Positions 17,887 to 26,718 of a stretch of 64,000 nucleotides of DNA are shown here, piece after piece. The notes under the pieces are model-generated. The model was not told the DNA's origin. It searched no databases and was given only the letters and a program-made list of their open reading frames with translations. The stretch spans positions 2,751,501 through 2,815,500 of the forward strand of contig NZ_JACCFP010000001.1 of assembly GCF_013410655.1 (NCBI RefSeq). The letters are read 5' to 3'. Source of the DNA: Nocardioides thalensis. Its GTDB lineage: Bacteria; Actinomycetota; Actinomycetes; Propionibacteriales; Nocardioidaceae. The translations under genes were made by a program, and so were the position numbers. Numbering within the stretch: position 1 is the stretch's first letter; each line of letters begins with the position of its first letter.

Positions 17887-18354
17887 CTACGCCGGTACGA
17901 GGTGGCGTCCAGGGACCGGGCTTGAATACACCACGCTGGTCGCAATCGTCCCCATTGCGGCGATCCGGCCCGCGATGCGCTCGAGATCTTGCATGGACCG
18001 GGCGTGCACTTTGATGATGAAACAGTCGACGCCCGTGACATGGTGAGCCTCAACAATCTCGGGAGTGGCGTCGACCATATCGGTGAACGGCTTGTAGTTG
18101 CCCGACGGATACGAGAGTCGGACGAATGCCGTGATCGCATATCCAAGGGCTTCCGGATCGATGACTGCCGAGTATCCGCTGATCACGCCTGCATCCGTCA
18201 GTCGCCGCAGTCGATCCGAGGTTGCGCTCGGCGACAGGCTGACAGCACGGCCAAGGTCGGCCACCGTCGCACGACCATCGCGCTGCAGGAGCAGGACGAG
18301 TTCGCGATCCGTCTCGTCAAGGTCAATCCGTGGATTCGCAGGCACGATAGCCAT
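17887..18354 (-). CDS. Lrp/AsnC-family transcriptional regulator
   Basis: 155 residues. An N-terminal winged helix (DLDETDRELVLLLQRDGRATVADLGRAV, with recognition region SPSATSDRLRRL) is followed by an RAM ligand-binding domain with VTGVDCFIIKV. Lrp/AsnC proteins sense amino acids and usually control the adjacent or divergent gene, here the GNAT gene and the rhodanese gene 84 bp away on the other strand. Confidence 0.92.
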   Translation of the reverse strand: MAIVPANPRIDLDETDRELVLLLQRDGRATVADLGRAVSLSPSATSDRLRRLTDAGVISGYSAVIDPEALGYAITAFVRLSYPSGNYKPFTDMVDATPEIVEAHHVTGVDCFIIKVHARSMQDLERIAGRIAAMGTIATSVVYSSPVPGRHLVPA

Positions 18355-18438
18355 GATGCCGTTGATTGCGCGGCGATAGCAAGAAAACTGCCCACGATGG
18401 CCGTTCCCTCAGCGTGAGCGTGACGGTGCAATTGTGTC

Positions 18439-18855
18439 ATGACAAAGATCGCTGCGGCCGCCTTCTTCGCCGCGAAGCTCGCCTATGAGACCGACCCCTC
18501 TGATTTGGCTACCGCTCGTGCCGGCGGCAACCCGCCACTCGTGATCGATACTCGGTCGGACGCTGCATGGGCACAGGGGCGCATCCCCGGCGCGGTGCAC
18601 ATCCCGAACGCCGACCTCCAGGACCGCATCGGCGCCGTAGCAACCTCGCTCGACCAAGAGATCGTCGTCTACTGCTGGGGACCTGGCTGCAACGGGAGCA
18701 CGCGCGCAGCGTTGGCGTTGGCCACGCTTGGCTACACGAGTGTCCGCGAACTCATCGGCGGGTTCGAATATTGGGCGCGTGAGGGCCTCGCCGTCGTCAC
18801 CGATGACGGCCGGACGCGCCAGCAGCCCGACCCGCTAACCGCCCCGGCCGCCTGA
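18439..18855 (+). CDS. Rhodanese-domain sulfurtransferase
   Basis: 138 residues, single rhodanese domain. The active-site loop is CNGSTR with catalytic Cys84 (a second Cys79 precedes it in YCWGPGC); the CH2A-like region is VIDTRSDAAWAQGRIPGAVHIP. Expected to transfer sulfane sulfur or act as a persulfide carrier. Divergent from the AsnC regulator, which probably controls it. The 84-bp intergenic region contains TGCAATTGTGTCATG overlapping the start. Confidence 0.88.
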   Translation: MTKIAAAAFFAAKLAYETDPSDLATARAGGNPPLVIDTRSDAAWAQGRIPGAVHIPNADLQDRIGAVATSLDQEIVVYCWGPGCNGSTRAALALATLGYTSVRELIGGFEYWAREGLAVVTDDGRTRQQPDPLTAPAA

Positions 18856-18896
18856 CACGCGGCCGGCTCCTCCTGACCGTAGCGGGACGCGCGAGG

Positions 18897-18925
18897 GGGC
18901 CCGGCTGCAGCTCGCAGCCGGGCCC
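18897..18925. terminator. Bidirectional terminator hairpin
   Basis: Perfect 12-bp stem with a 5-nt loop between the convergent rhodanese and CoA-transferase genes. Part of the stem sequence (GAGCTCGCAGCCG) is repeated just downstream. Confidence 0.75.
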
Positions 18926-18948
18926 ATGAGCTCGCAGCCGAGCCGACA

Positions 18949-19587
18949 TCAGCCCAGGGTCGGCTCGGTCCGTTCGCGCACCTCGTTCTCGGTCGCACCA
19001 GGCGCGAGCTCGACAAGACGCAGACCGCCGCCCTCAGCGGCTGGGACTACGTCAATCACCGCCAAGTCCGTGATGATCCGCTGGACCACCCCCCGGCCCG
19101 TCAGTGGCAGGGAGCATTCGTCGACGACCTTGCAGGAGCCGTCCTTGGCGACGTGCTCCATCAGCACGATGACCCTCCTGGCGCCGTGCACGAGGTCCAT
19201 CGCGCCGCCCATCCCCTTGACCATCGTGCCGGGAATCATCCAGTTCGCGATGTCCCCCGACTTCGAGACCTGCATCGCACCGAGGATCGCCACGTCGATC
19301 TTGCCGCCCCGGATCATTCCGAATGAGGTTGCGGAGTCGAAGAATGACGCGCCGCGACGCACGGTCACCGTCTCCTTGCCGGCATTGATGAGGTCCGGGT
19401 CCTCCTTGCCGTACGCCGGATAGGGTCCGAGGCCAAGGATCCCGTTCTCCGACTGCAGCACCAGCTCGAAGTCGTCAGGGACGTAGTTGGGCACCAGCGT
19501 CGGCAACCCGATGCCGAGATTGACGTAGGAGCCGTCGGTCAGCTCCGCCGCCGCTCGGGCAGCCATCTCAGCGCGACTCCAGGCCAT
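18949..19587 (-). CDS. CoA-transferase subunit B (family I)
   Basis: 212 residues. Beta subunit of a 3-oxoacid (succinyl-CoA:3-ketoacid or 3-oxoadipate) CoA-transferase. The catalytic glutamate lies in [12 protein letters not shown]. Starts one base after the subunit A stop, so the subunits are made together. Sequence alone does not decide between acetoacetate and 3-oxoadipate; the nearby quinone/aromatic-type genes make a beta-ketoadipate role possible. Confidence 0.9.
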   Translation of the reverse strand: MAWSRAEMAARAAAELTDGSYVNLGIGLPTLVPNYVPDDFELVLQSENGILGLGPYPAYGKEDPDLINAGKETVTVRRGASFFDSATSFGMIRGGKIDVAILGAMQVSKSGDIANWMIPGTMVKGMGGAMDLVHGARRVIVLMEHVAKDGSCKVVDECSLPLTGRGVVQRIITDLAVIDVVPAAEGGGLRLVELAPGATENEVRERTEPTLG

Positions 19588-19588
19588 A

Positions 19589-20383
19589 TCAGGACTCCTC
19601 CGGCTGGGGTGGGCGCACGGTCCGCCTCTCGATCCTTTTGTCCTTCGCCTGCGCTGGTGTCAGTGGCACGACGTGCTGCACGTAGATCCCGGGCGTGTGG
19701 ACCCCGTCTGGGTCCAGGTCGCCGGGCTCGACGAGCTCCTCCACCTCGGCGATCGTCACGCGACCGCACGCGGCGGCCAGCGGATTGAAGTTGCGGGCCG
19801 ACTTGTGGAAGACGAGGTTGCCGTGTCGATCGGCCTTCCATGCACGCACGAGGCCGAAGTCAGCGACGATCGCGTTCTCGAGGACGAACTCCTTGGGCCC
19901 CGCGGCCGTCTGGAAGACGCGGACCTCCTTAGGAGGAGACGCGATCATGACAGCGCCGCTGGCGTCGTACCGCCATGGCAGCCCGCCCTCTGCGACCTGG
20001 GTCCCGACGCCGGTCGCCGTGAAGAAGGCCGGGATCCCCGATCCGCCGGCGCGCATCCGCTCTGCCAGCGTGCCCTGCGGGGTCAGCTCCACCTCGAGCT
20101 CGCCCGAAAGGTACTGGCGCGCGAACTCCTTGTTCTCGCCCACGTAGGACGCCACCATGCGACTGATCCGCCGTGCCGAAAGGAGGCGTCCGAGGCCCCA
20201 GTCGTCGACGCCGCAGTTGTTCGAGATCACCTCCAGATCACCCGTGCCCGCAGCGACCAAGGCATCGATCAGCACCGCAGGGATGCCGGAGATCCCGAAA
20301 CCGCCGACGGCGAGCGTCGCCCCGTCAGGGATGATTCCGACAGCCTCGGCAGCGCTGGGGACGACCTTGTCGATTCCGCTCAT
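19589..20383 (-). CDS. CoA-transferase subunit A (family I)
   Basis: 264 residues from the ATG at 20383, which has AGGAAG just upstream (in-frame ATG codons at 20401 and 20419 lack this). The glycine-rich CoA-binding motif [10 protein letters not shown] and the conserved [12 protein letters not shown] identify the alpha subunit. Its partner follows directly. The upstream MmyB-type regulator ends 36 nt before, so it is probably first in the same operon. Confidence 0.9.
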   Translation of the reverse strand: MSGIDKVVPSAAEAVGIIPDGATLAVGGFGISGIPAVLIDALVAAGTGDLEVISNNCGVDDWGLGRLLSARRISRMVASYVGENKEFARQYLSGELEVELTPQGTLAERMRAGGSGIPAFFTATGVGTQVAEGGLPWRYDASGAVMIASPPKEVRVFQTAAGPKEFVLENAIVADFGLVRAWKADRHGNLVFHKSARNFNPLAAACGRVTIAEVEELVEPGDLDPDGVHTPGIYVQHVVPLTPAQAKDKRIERRTVRPPQPEES

Positions 20384-20419
20384 TGCTTCCTGGCTCACCA
20401 TTTCACCGCTCGACGCCAC

Positions 20420-21289
20420 CTAGCGCTTCGCGGGGTCGCCGTCGTCCACGCCCAGCCGCCGCCCCGGCATGGAACGCACATCACCGTCGGCATTCAGGCC
20501 GATGAGGAGACGAAGCGCGTCTGCGGACGGGCTGCCCGGGGCGGCCGAGAGCACCAGGAGCTCCAGCCCCGACTCGTCGGGCAGCATGAAGTCCTCCTGG
20601 TGCAGCTCCAGATCACCGACCATCGGGTGCCGGTAGGCCTTGCGGCCGTGGGTGCGCGCACGAACGTCGGCGCGAGCCCACAGCCGCCGGAAGCGCTCGC
20701 TGCCCATCGCCAGCTCACCAATCAGCGACGTCAGTCGCGGATCATCGGGATACTTACCGGCGGCGAGGCGCAAGTGACCCACCACGTCGAGAGTGCACTG
20801 CTCCCAGCCGGCGTACAGGCCGCGCTCGTCCTCGTCGAGGAAGACGTGCCGGGCGGTGTTCAGGCCCGTCATCGACCGGCCATAAAGGAGCTCGGCAAGT
20901 CGGTTGCCGGCCGCGACGTCGAGACGATGGTCGACGATGAATGCCGGGGCGTCGGTGATCAGGTCCAGGACCCGCACGAGCTCCGGCCGCAGCCGACCGG
21001 TCGGCGACGGGGCCTTGCGGCGCTTCTGGCGCGCCAGCCGGTACAGGTGTTCGAGCTCGATGTCGTCGAGCCCGAGGACCCGCGCAAGAGCGTCGAGGAC
21101 TTGCTCCGAGGGCTGGGTTGCGCGCCCCTGCTCGAGGCGCACGTAGTAGTCGACGCTCACCCCCGCCAGGTGCGCGACTTCCTCACGCCGCAGCCCAGGT
21201 ACGCGGCGATACCCGACGACAGGGATTCCCGCATCGATCGGATCCACGCGCGACCGGCGGGAGCGGAGGAAGTCCGCAAGATCATCCAT
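20420..21289 (-). CDS. XRE-family regulator with MmyB-like ligand-binding domain
   Basis: 289 residues. The N-terminal helix-turn-helix (GLRREEVAHLAGVSVDYYVRLEQGR) is followed from about residue 100 by the MmyB-like PAS-type domain (PAFIVDHRLDVAAGNRLAELLYG ... HVFLDEDERGLYAGWE), which in related proteins binds a fatty acid-like ligand. Probably controls the CoA-transferase operon it heads and the divergent quinone reductase gene 155 bp away. A -10-like GATACT lies six bases before the ATG. Confidence 0.9.
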   Translation of the reverse strand: MDDLADFLRSRRSRVDPIDAGIPVVGYRRVPGLRREEVAHLAGVSVDYYVRLEQGRATQPSEQVLDALARVLGLDDIELEHLYRLARQKRRKAPSPTGRLRPELVRVLDLITDAPAFIVDHRLDVAAGNRLAELLYGRSMTGLNTARHVFLDEDERGLYAGWEQCTLDVVGHLRLAAGKYPDDPRLTSLIGELAMGSERFRRLWARADVRARTHGRKAYRHPMVGDLELHQEDFMLPDESGLELLVLSAAPGSPSADALRLLIGLNADGDVRSMPGRRLGVDDGDPAKR

Positions 21290-21444
21290 GCCGCAAGTAT
21301 CACGTGTGCTGGGTCGATGACGGTGGTACTGCTGGTCCCAGGAACCCCGCTCCGATGGACGCAGCGCCCCTGAACGACGCGCGCGGATCAGTCGAAGATC
21401 GGAGACCGCCCATCGAGGCGCACGCCGATTCGAAGGAGTTTCAC

Positions 21445-22221
21445 ATGAAGGTGCTGATCGTCTACGCCCACCCGGAGCCTCGCTCGCTGAACGGCTCGCT
21501 GAAGGACCTGGCCGTGAAGACGCTGGAGAGCGCAGGCCACGAGGTTCAGGTCAGCGATCTCTACGGGATGAAGTGGAAAGCCGTCCTGGATGCGGAGGAC
21601 TACGGCCCCTCTGCCTCAAGCCCGCTCAAGGTCGCCGCGGACTCGGGCACTGCCTTCGACACCGGCACACTCGCCCCTGAGGTCAAGGCCGAGCAGGAGA
21701 AGCTGCTCTGGGCCGACACGTACATCTTCCAGTTCCCCATGTGGTGGTACACGATGCCGGCCATCCTCAAGGGCTGGGTCGACCGCGTCTTCACGTACCA
21801 CTTCGCCTACGGCGTCGGCGAGCATAGCGACGTCAAGTACGGCGAGCGGTTCGGAGAGGGCACCCTCCTGGGCAAGCGCGCGATGCTGTCCGTGACCGCC
21901 GGTGGACCGGAGTCACACTATTCAGACCGAGGCATCAACGGTCCGATCGACGACCTGCTGTTCCCGATCCACCACGGCATCCTCTACTACCCGGGCATCG
22001 AGGTGCTCCCGCCGTTCGTCCTGTACGGCACGGACCGGACCACCGACGAGGACTACCCTGACATCGCCAAGGCCTGGGAGCACCGTCTGGAGAACCTGGA
22101 GTCTGCCGACCCGATCCCGTTCCGCCGCCAGAACTTCGGCGACTATGAGATCCCGTCGCTCCACCTCAAGGAGGGTCTGGAGCCCGCCGGCCGCTCGGGT
22201 TTCGGGCTGCACTCGCGGTAG
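21445..22221 (+). CDS. NQO-like NAD(P)H:quinone oxidoreductase
   Basis: 258 residues, flavodoxin-like fold. The N-terminus MKVLIVYAHPEPRSLN and the FAD/quinone-site motif FQFPMWWYTMPAILKGWVDR are typical of NQO1/MdaB-type two-electron quinone reductases. ATG with a clear AAGGAG site at 21433-21438. Divergent from the MmyB-type regulator. In E. coli, MdaB pairs with the quinol monooxygenase YgiN; a YgiN-like gene is present 5.6 kb downstream here. Confidence 0.88.
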   Translation: MKVLIVYAHPEPRSLNGSLKDLAVKTLESAGHEVQVSDLYGMKWKAVLDAEDYGPSASSPLKVAADSGTAFDTGTLAPEVKAEQEKLLWADTYIFQFPMWWYTMPAILKGWVDRVFTYHFAYGVGEHSDVKYGERFGEGTLLGKRAMLSVTAGGPESHYSDRGINGPIDDLLFPIHHGILYYPGIEVLPPFVLYGTDRTTDEDYPDIAKAWEHRLENLESADPIPFRRQNFGDYEIPSLHLKEGLEPAGRSGFGLHSR

Positions 22222-22241
22222 GCGCAGTCGTCCGCGATCGA

Positions 22242-22275
22242 GGCGCCCGCCCCACGATGGTCAGGGGCGGGCGCC
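22242..22275. terminator. Bidirectional terminator hairpin
   Basis: Perfect 12-bp GC stem with a 10-nt loop between the convergent NQO-like gene and the LysR gene, 21 nt after the former's stop. Confidence 0.75.
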
Positions 22276-22381
22276 CTCATTGCGGCCCCGGCATGCGATT
22301 TCCGGGGACGGGCGGCCGGCAACGGCCCGCTCGCCTGATGGCGAAATGTGGCCATGGCCGCGCGCGGAGGCCCGCAACCCC

Positions 22382-23284
22382 TCAGGGCACGACGAAGGCG
22401 TTGCGCGGCCTTCGGGCCGATGTCGCGTCCCAGAGGGTGGCGGCGAACGCCTCGCCTAGTGGCGTCCACTCGCTGCGCGTGTACAGCGCCAGCTGCCTGG
22501 CGAGGGGCCTCTCCAACCTGCGAGTGAGTCGCTTGACGTCTGGCGGTACGACGTTGGCGGGCAGGATCGTCGGGCCGAGGCCCGCTGCCGCGAAGCGGGC
22601 CAATGCATCGACCTGCGAGGTGTGGACCGCGGGTGCAGGCGCGAACCCTGCCTCCCGGCACACCCCGTCCACCAGCGGGGCCATGCCTGCGCTCGGCGCG
22701 GGCAGCACCCAACGGCGATCGGCGAGGGTGGCGAGGTCGATGGTCCGAGGCCCCTCGAGGGCGGGGTCGTCCGGCGGAAGGAGCAGCACGAACTCCTCCC
22801 AGCCCAGGTTGATGATCGGCCCGTCCCACTCGACGGGCACGGGCCCGATCGCGAGATCAGCCAAGCCGCCCCGGACGGCCTCCTCGAGCGTCTTCCGGTG
22901 GCGGAACTCGTGCAGGTCGACCAGTACCCCCGGATGCCGCGAGCGGAGGGTCTGGATCGCACGCGGGAGCATGCCGACGGCGATCGACAGGAGCGTGGCG
23001 ACCTCCAAGGTCCCCGTGTCGAGCTCGTGGGCCGACCGCGCGGCCCGCCGGGCGCGTTCGGCCGAGAGAACCGCGGCACGGGCCTCGGGAAGGAACGCCC
23101 GTCCGCTCGGGGTCAGGCGGAGGCCGCGATGCAGCCGTTCGATGAGCGCGCCGCCGAGCTCTGCCTCCAGCTGCGCCAGCTGCTTGGACAGGCTGGGCTG
23201 GGACACGAACAGGCGCTGGGCGGCGCGGGTGAAGCCGCCCTCGTCCACGACGGCGACGAAGTACTGCAGCTGGCGCAGGTTCAC
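22382..23284 (-). CDS. LysR-family transcriptional regulator
   Basis: 300 residues, standard LTTR length. N-terminal HTH: LRQLQYFVAVVDEGGFTRAAQRLFVSQP; then the LysR substrate-binding fold. GTG start with GAGAGGG upstream. Divergent from the VOC-ABC operon, with 122 bp between them containing a dyad, so it is the likely regulator of that operon. The inducer is unknown. Confidence 0.93.
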   Translation of the reverse strand: MNLRQLQYFVAVVDEGGFTRAAQRLFVSQPSLSKQLAQLEAELGGALIERLHRGLRLTPSGRAFLPEARAAVLSAERARRAARSAHELDTGTLEVATLLSIAVGMLPRAIQTLRSRHPGVLVDLHEFRHRKTLEEAVRGGLADLAIGPVPVEWDGPIINLGWEEFVLLLPPDDPALEGPRTIDLATLADRRWVLPAPSAGMAPLVDGVCREAGFAPAPAVHTSQVDALARFAAAGLGPTILPANVVPPDVKRLTRRLERPLARQLALYTRSEWTPLGEAFAATLWDATSARRPRNAFVVP

Positions 23285-23301
23285 GATGGGCCCTCTCCCG
23301 G

Positions 23302-23318
23302 CATTCCAAATGGCTATG
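23302..23318. promoter_or_regulatory. Candidate LysR binding dyad
   Basis: CATTCCAAATGGCTATG is an interrupted inverted repeat (CATxCC / GGxxATG) in the LysR-VOC divergent region. A tandem TATTGGTATTGG follows at 23331-23342 near the expected promoter. The pattern fits but is not proof of LTTR binding. Confidence 0.4.
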
Positions 23319-23406
23319 ACAATCCGCCGATATTGGTATTGGACAGCATGACACCTCTGGAGTCAGGGTGACGGACGTCTCACCACCGCGAGCAAGGAGC
23401 AGCCCG

Positions 23407-23991
23407 ATGGCCCTGCCGTACATCAATCACGTGGCACTTCCGGTCGACGACGTCGACCGGGTCAGTGCCTTCTACGTCGACTGGTTCGGCGCACGGGTCA
23501 TCCCGTCGCCGAGGTTTCCGGTCCCGGTTGCCTGGCTCATGCTGGGCAAGATCCAGATCCACCTCGTCCAGCACGATGCGGCGGCCGATCGCCAGGGACA
23601 GGGCCCGTGGTCGTCCGCCTACCACTTCGCCATCGCGATCGACGATCTCCCCGGATTCGTGCAGCTCTACGACCGGGCACACCACGAGGGCGTCGTCGAC
23701 ACCGAGACGTTCCCTCACCACACCTACGAGCTGCCGCGAGGTGAGGTCCAGTTCTGGCTCCGCGACCCGGCTGGCAACGTGATCGAGGTCGACTACGCCG
23801 ACGCCACGGCGCTGCCCCCGCACATCTCGCAGCAGGTGAGGACCTGGGCCGGAGACCACGAGCTGAGCGACTGGAACCGCGCGGCTTCACTCTTCCGACC
23901 CGAGCAGGCCGGCATCGCCCTCAGCGGCGATCTCGGTGGCGGCTACGCCGAGGGCGACCACTCGGCCGACTCGCAGGCGGTGTCCGCATGA
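23407..23991 (+). CDS. VOC-superfamily (glyoxalase/dioxygenase) enzyme
   Basis: 194 residues. Two beta-alpha-beta-beta-beta modules. Candidate metal ligands are His8 in INHVALPV, the His in AYHFAI and the Glu in GNVIEVDY. Could be a glyoxalase, an isomerase or an extradiol-type ring-cleaving enzyme; the motifs do not separate these. ATG with AAGGAG at 23395-23400. Its stop overlaps the ABC binding-protein ATG (ATGA), so the enzyme is made together with the importer, suggesting that it acts on the imported compound. Confidence 0.8.
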   Translation: MALPYINHVALPVDDVDRVSAFYVDWFGARVIPSPRFPVPVAWLMLGKIQIHLVQHDAAADRQGQGPWSSAYHFAIAIDDLPGFVQLYDRAHHEGVVDTETFPHHTYELPRGEVQFWLRDPAGNVIEVDYADATALPPHISQQVRTWAGDHELSDWNRAASLFRPEQAGIALSGDLGGGYAEGDHSADSQAVSA

Positions 23992-25193
23992 GCGTCCGCA
24001 GCTCGCGCCTGGTCGGCGGGCGGGTGCCGGTACTCGTGGCGCTCCTCGCGATGATCGTGGCCCTCGTGGCCGCATGCGGCGACGCAACCGGGTCCAGCGG
24101 CTCCGACGGCGGCGCGGCAGGAAGCTCGGCCGACTACGTCGCGCTCGCTCAGCAAATCAGGGACGACGCCACCAGCGGCGTGGTCTACGCGCCACAGAAC
24201 GAGTTCACCGCCGGCGAAGACCTCCGGACCATGACGACCTGGCTCGGGCCCACCGAGACCCCCGAGCTCCCGGAGAATGCGTCGATCGTGTTCGTCTCCT
24301 GCGGCGCTACCGTCTGCAACGAGACGGCGGAGGCCGGCGTCGAGATCGCTCAGGGTGCCGGCTTCGAGGCCGAGGCCGTGAACATCAACGGCGCCGCCGA
24401 CATCCCCAACCTCAACCAAGCGATGTCCAGCGCCATCGCGCTGAACCCCTCAGCGATCGTCGGCATCTGCATCACCGCGACCCAGGTGGCCGACAAGCTG
24501 GAGGAGGCGAAGTCCGAGGGCATCATCACCGTGTCGACGTGCGACCCCACTCCCACCGGAAGCAACGGCCAGTTCGACGCGGCCGCCGACTACGCCAACG
24601 GCCTCTCCGCTGAGCTGCTGGGCTGGGGCATCGTCGCCGACACCGATGGCGATGCCAACGTGGTCGCGATCCGCGACGAGGCATTCCCCGCGGTCATCCG
24701 CAAGATCGACAACCTCGTCCAGGTGGTCGAGGACTGTTCCACCTGCACGATCAAGACAGAGACGTGGCAGATCGGGGACGCCGTCGATTCCGCCAAGTCG
24801 GCCAACATCCTGACCGGCATCATCAACGCGAACCCGGACATGAACACCTTGGTCCTGCCGTACTCGGTCGGCATGTTCTCGGCCGTCCAGGCAGTCAAGG
24901 CCTCGGGCCGCGACATCTCGATCTACGCGGACGACCTGGATGCGGTCAACCAGCAGCTGCTCGCCGACGGCTCGATCAAGATGGTCAGCTCGGTCGACCC
25001 CAGGCTGGCCATGTACCAGTGCATCGACCAGGTCATCCGCGGGATGGCCGGCGAACCGTACGTCGAGAACGCCGATCTCCCGCTGCTCGCCCACCTCTAC
25101 ACCGCAGAGGACCTCCCCGACTCCGGCGTCGGCGCCTTCGTGTCCTACTTCGACTACGAGGCGCAGTACGCCGAGCTCTGGAAGCTGCACTGA
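23988..25193 (+). CDS. Sugar-type ABC importer substrate-binding lipoprotein
   Basis: 401 residues. Signal peptide with lipobox LVAAC (Cys30), then a type I periplasmic-binding fold of the RbsB/XylF class: SIVFVSCGATVCNETAEAGVEIA and MSSAIALNPSAIVGICITATQV resemble the first ligand-binding lobe, NPDMNTLVLPYSVGMFSAVQAVKASG the second. It captures the substrate outside the membrane. An insertion with two cysteine pairs (SCGATVC, CSTC) may form disulfides. Ligand unknown; not assumed to be a sugar because neighbours are quinone/aromatic-type enzymes. Confidence 0.88.
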   Translation: MSVRSSRLVGGRVPVLVALLAMIVALVAACGDATGSSGSDGGAAGSSADYVALAQQIRDDATSGVVYAPQNEFTAGEDLRTMTTWLGPTETPELPENASIVFVSCGATVCNETAEAGVEIAQGAGFEAEAVNINGAADIPNLNQAMSSAIALNPSAIVGICITATQVADKLEEAKSEGIITVSTCDPTPTGSNGQFDAAADYANGLSAELLGWGIVADTDGDANVVAIRDEAFPAVIRKIDNLVQVVEDCSTCTIKTETWQIGDAVDSAKSANILTGIINANPDMNTLVLPYSVGMFSAVQAVKASGRDISIYADDLDAVNQQLLADGSIKMVSSVDPRLAMYQCIDQVIRGMAGEPYVENADLPLLAHLYTAEDLPDSGVGAFVSYFDYEAQYAELWKLH

Positions 25194-25194
25194 C

Positions 25195-26718
25195 ATGACG
25201 ACCGACCTGCGCGTCGTGCAACGACCAGGCACGAGGACGGGGAGTAGCGGGCTCCTCGAGGTGCGCCGGCTTCGCAAGGTGTACGGCGGCACCGCGGCAC
25301 TCGCCGATGTCGACATCCACGTGGGACGCGGCCAGCTGCACGCCCTCCTGGGCGAGAACGGCGCGGGCAAGTCCACCCTGGTCAAGATCCTCGCTGCCGT
25401 CGAGCACGAGGACGCCGGCGAGGTGCGACTGGACGGCGAGGCACTGCCGCCACGACGAACGCCGCGCACCATGGCCGAGAGAGGGGTGGTGTTCATCCAC
25501 CAGGATCTCGGCCTCGTCGCCACCATGACCGTGGCCGAGAACATCGCCCAATATGCCGGCTACCCGACCGGCCTCTCCGGGATCAGCTGGCCGGCCACCC
25601 AAGCCCGGGCCAGGGAGGCGCTCGCGCGACTGGACGTCGCCCTCGACCCGAACGTCCCGGTCGGTGAGCTGTCCATCGCCGAGCAGGCGGCGGTCGCCAT
25701 CGCGAGGGCTCTCGTCCAGGACGCTCGGCTGATCGTCCTCGACGAGCCCACGGCCAGCCTGGCTGCCGGAGAGGCCGCACGTCTCCTCTCCACCCTGGAA
25801 CGACTTCGCGAGAAGGGCATCTCGTGCATCCTGGTGACGCATCGGCTCGACGAGGTGCTGAGCCATTGCGACCATGTGACGGTCTTGCGCAACGGCCAAG
25901 TCGTCGGCAGCCGCCCGGTCGAGGAGCTGAGCAGAGACGATCTCATCGAGCTCATCGTCGGCGCCGTCCCGGAGATGCCGACCCGACGATCGGTCCCCGC
26001 TGGAGGGCCCCCGCGACTCGCTGTGAGAGACCTGTCCGGCCACGGCTTCGGGCCGGTGTCCTTCGACGTCGGCCCGGGCGAGATCGTCGCACTCACCGGG
26101 TTTGCCGACGCCGGCCACCTCGCACTCGCCTCGGCGTTGTCCGGCGCAGGGCCGATCCAGGGCGGTGACGTCCAGCTCGACGGGCGTGGATACGCCGCTC
26201 GGCGCCCAGGCCAGGCGTTGAGCCGGGGAGTCCAACACGTGCCGGCGGAACGGAACGCCGAGGGTCTCGCCGGCGGACTGACCGTTCGCGAGAATCTGTT
26301 CCCCAATCCGCGCAGGCGCTGGTGGCCGCTCAACCACCGGCGCGAGCGGAGCGAGGCAGATCACTGGATCCACGCGTTCGACGTACGCCCACCCAACAGC
26401 AACGCGACCGTCGCGACCCTCAGCGGCGGCAACGCGCAGAAGGTGCTTGTGGCGCGGACGATGGCGACCGATCCGACCCTCCTGGTTCTCTGCGAGCCGA
26501 CGGCCGGGGTCGACATCGGCGCGCGCGCCACCATCTACCGCAAGCTGAGGGACGCGGCAGCCCAGGGTCTCGCGGTCGTGCTCGCCAGCTCGGACTTCCA
26601 GGAGATCAACGACCTTGCCGATCGCGCGGTCGTCATGCGCCGCGGGGTCGTCGCTCGCGTCCTCGACGGCGACGACCTCACCATCGCCGCACTCACAGGA
26701 GCCTCCTATGGGAACTGA
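25195..26718 (+). CDS. Sugar-type ABC importer ATPase with two ABC domains (RbsA/MglA class)
   Basis: 507 residues. First ABC domain: Walker A GENGAGKST (53-61), signature region LSIAEQ and Walker B LIVLDEPT. Second domain: the Walker A position reads GFADAGHLALAS, degenerate as usual in this class, with intact LSGGNAQK signature and LVLCEPTAGVDIG. The ATG lies one base after the binding-protein stop; the 3' end overlaps the permease gene by 11 nt, showing tight coupling. Confidence 0.93.
   Translation: MTTDLRVVQRPGTRTGSSGLLEVRRLRKVYGGTAALADVDIHVGRGQLHALLGENGAGKSTLVKILAAVEHEDAGEVRLDGEALPPRRTPRTMAERGVVFIHQDLGLVATMTVAENIAQYAGYPTGLSGISWPATQARAREALARLDVALDPNVPVGELSIAEQAAVAIARALVQDARLIVLDEPTASLAAGEAARLLSTLERLREKGISCILVTHRLDEVLSHCDHVTVLRNGQVVGSRPVEELSRDDLIELIVGAVPEMPTRRSVPAGGPPRLAVRDLSGHGFGPVSFDVGPGEIVALTGFADAGHLALASALSGAGPIQGGDVQLDGRGYAARRPGQALSRGVQHVPAERNAEGLAGGLTVRENLFPNPRRRWWPLNHRRERSEADHWIHAFDVRPPNSNATVATLSGGNAQKVLVARTMATDPTLLVLCEPTAGVDIGARATIYRKLRDAAAQGLAVVLASSDFQEINDLADRAVVMRRGVVARVLDGDDLTIAALTGASYGN

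Noticed and set aside
18760..18775. TTCGAAT-like motif resembling a tRNA T-loop
   Set aside because: Lies inside the rhodanese coding region and no cloverleaf can be drawn around it.
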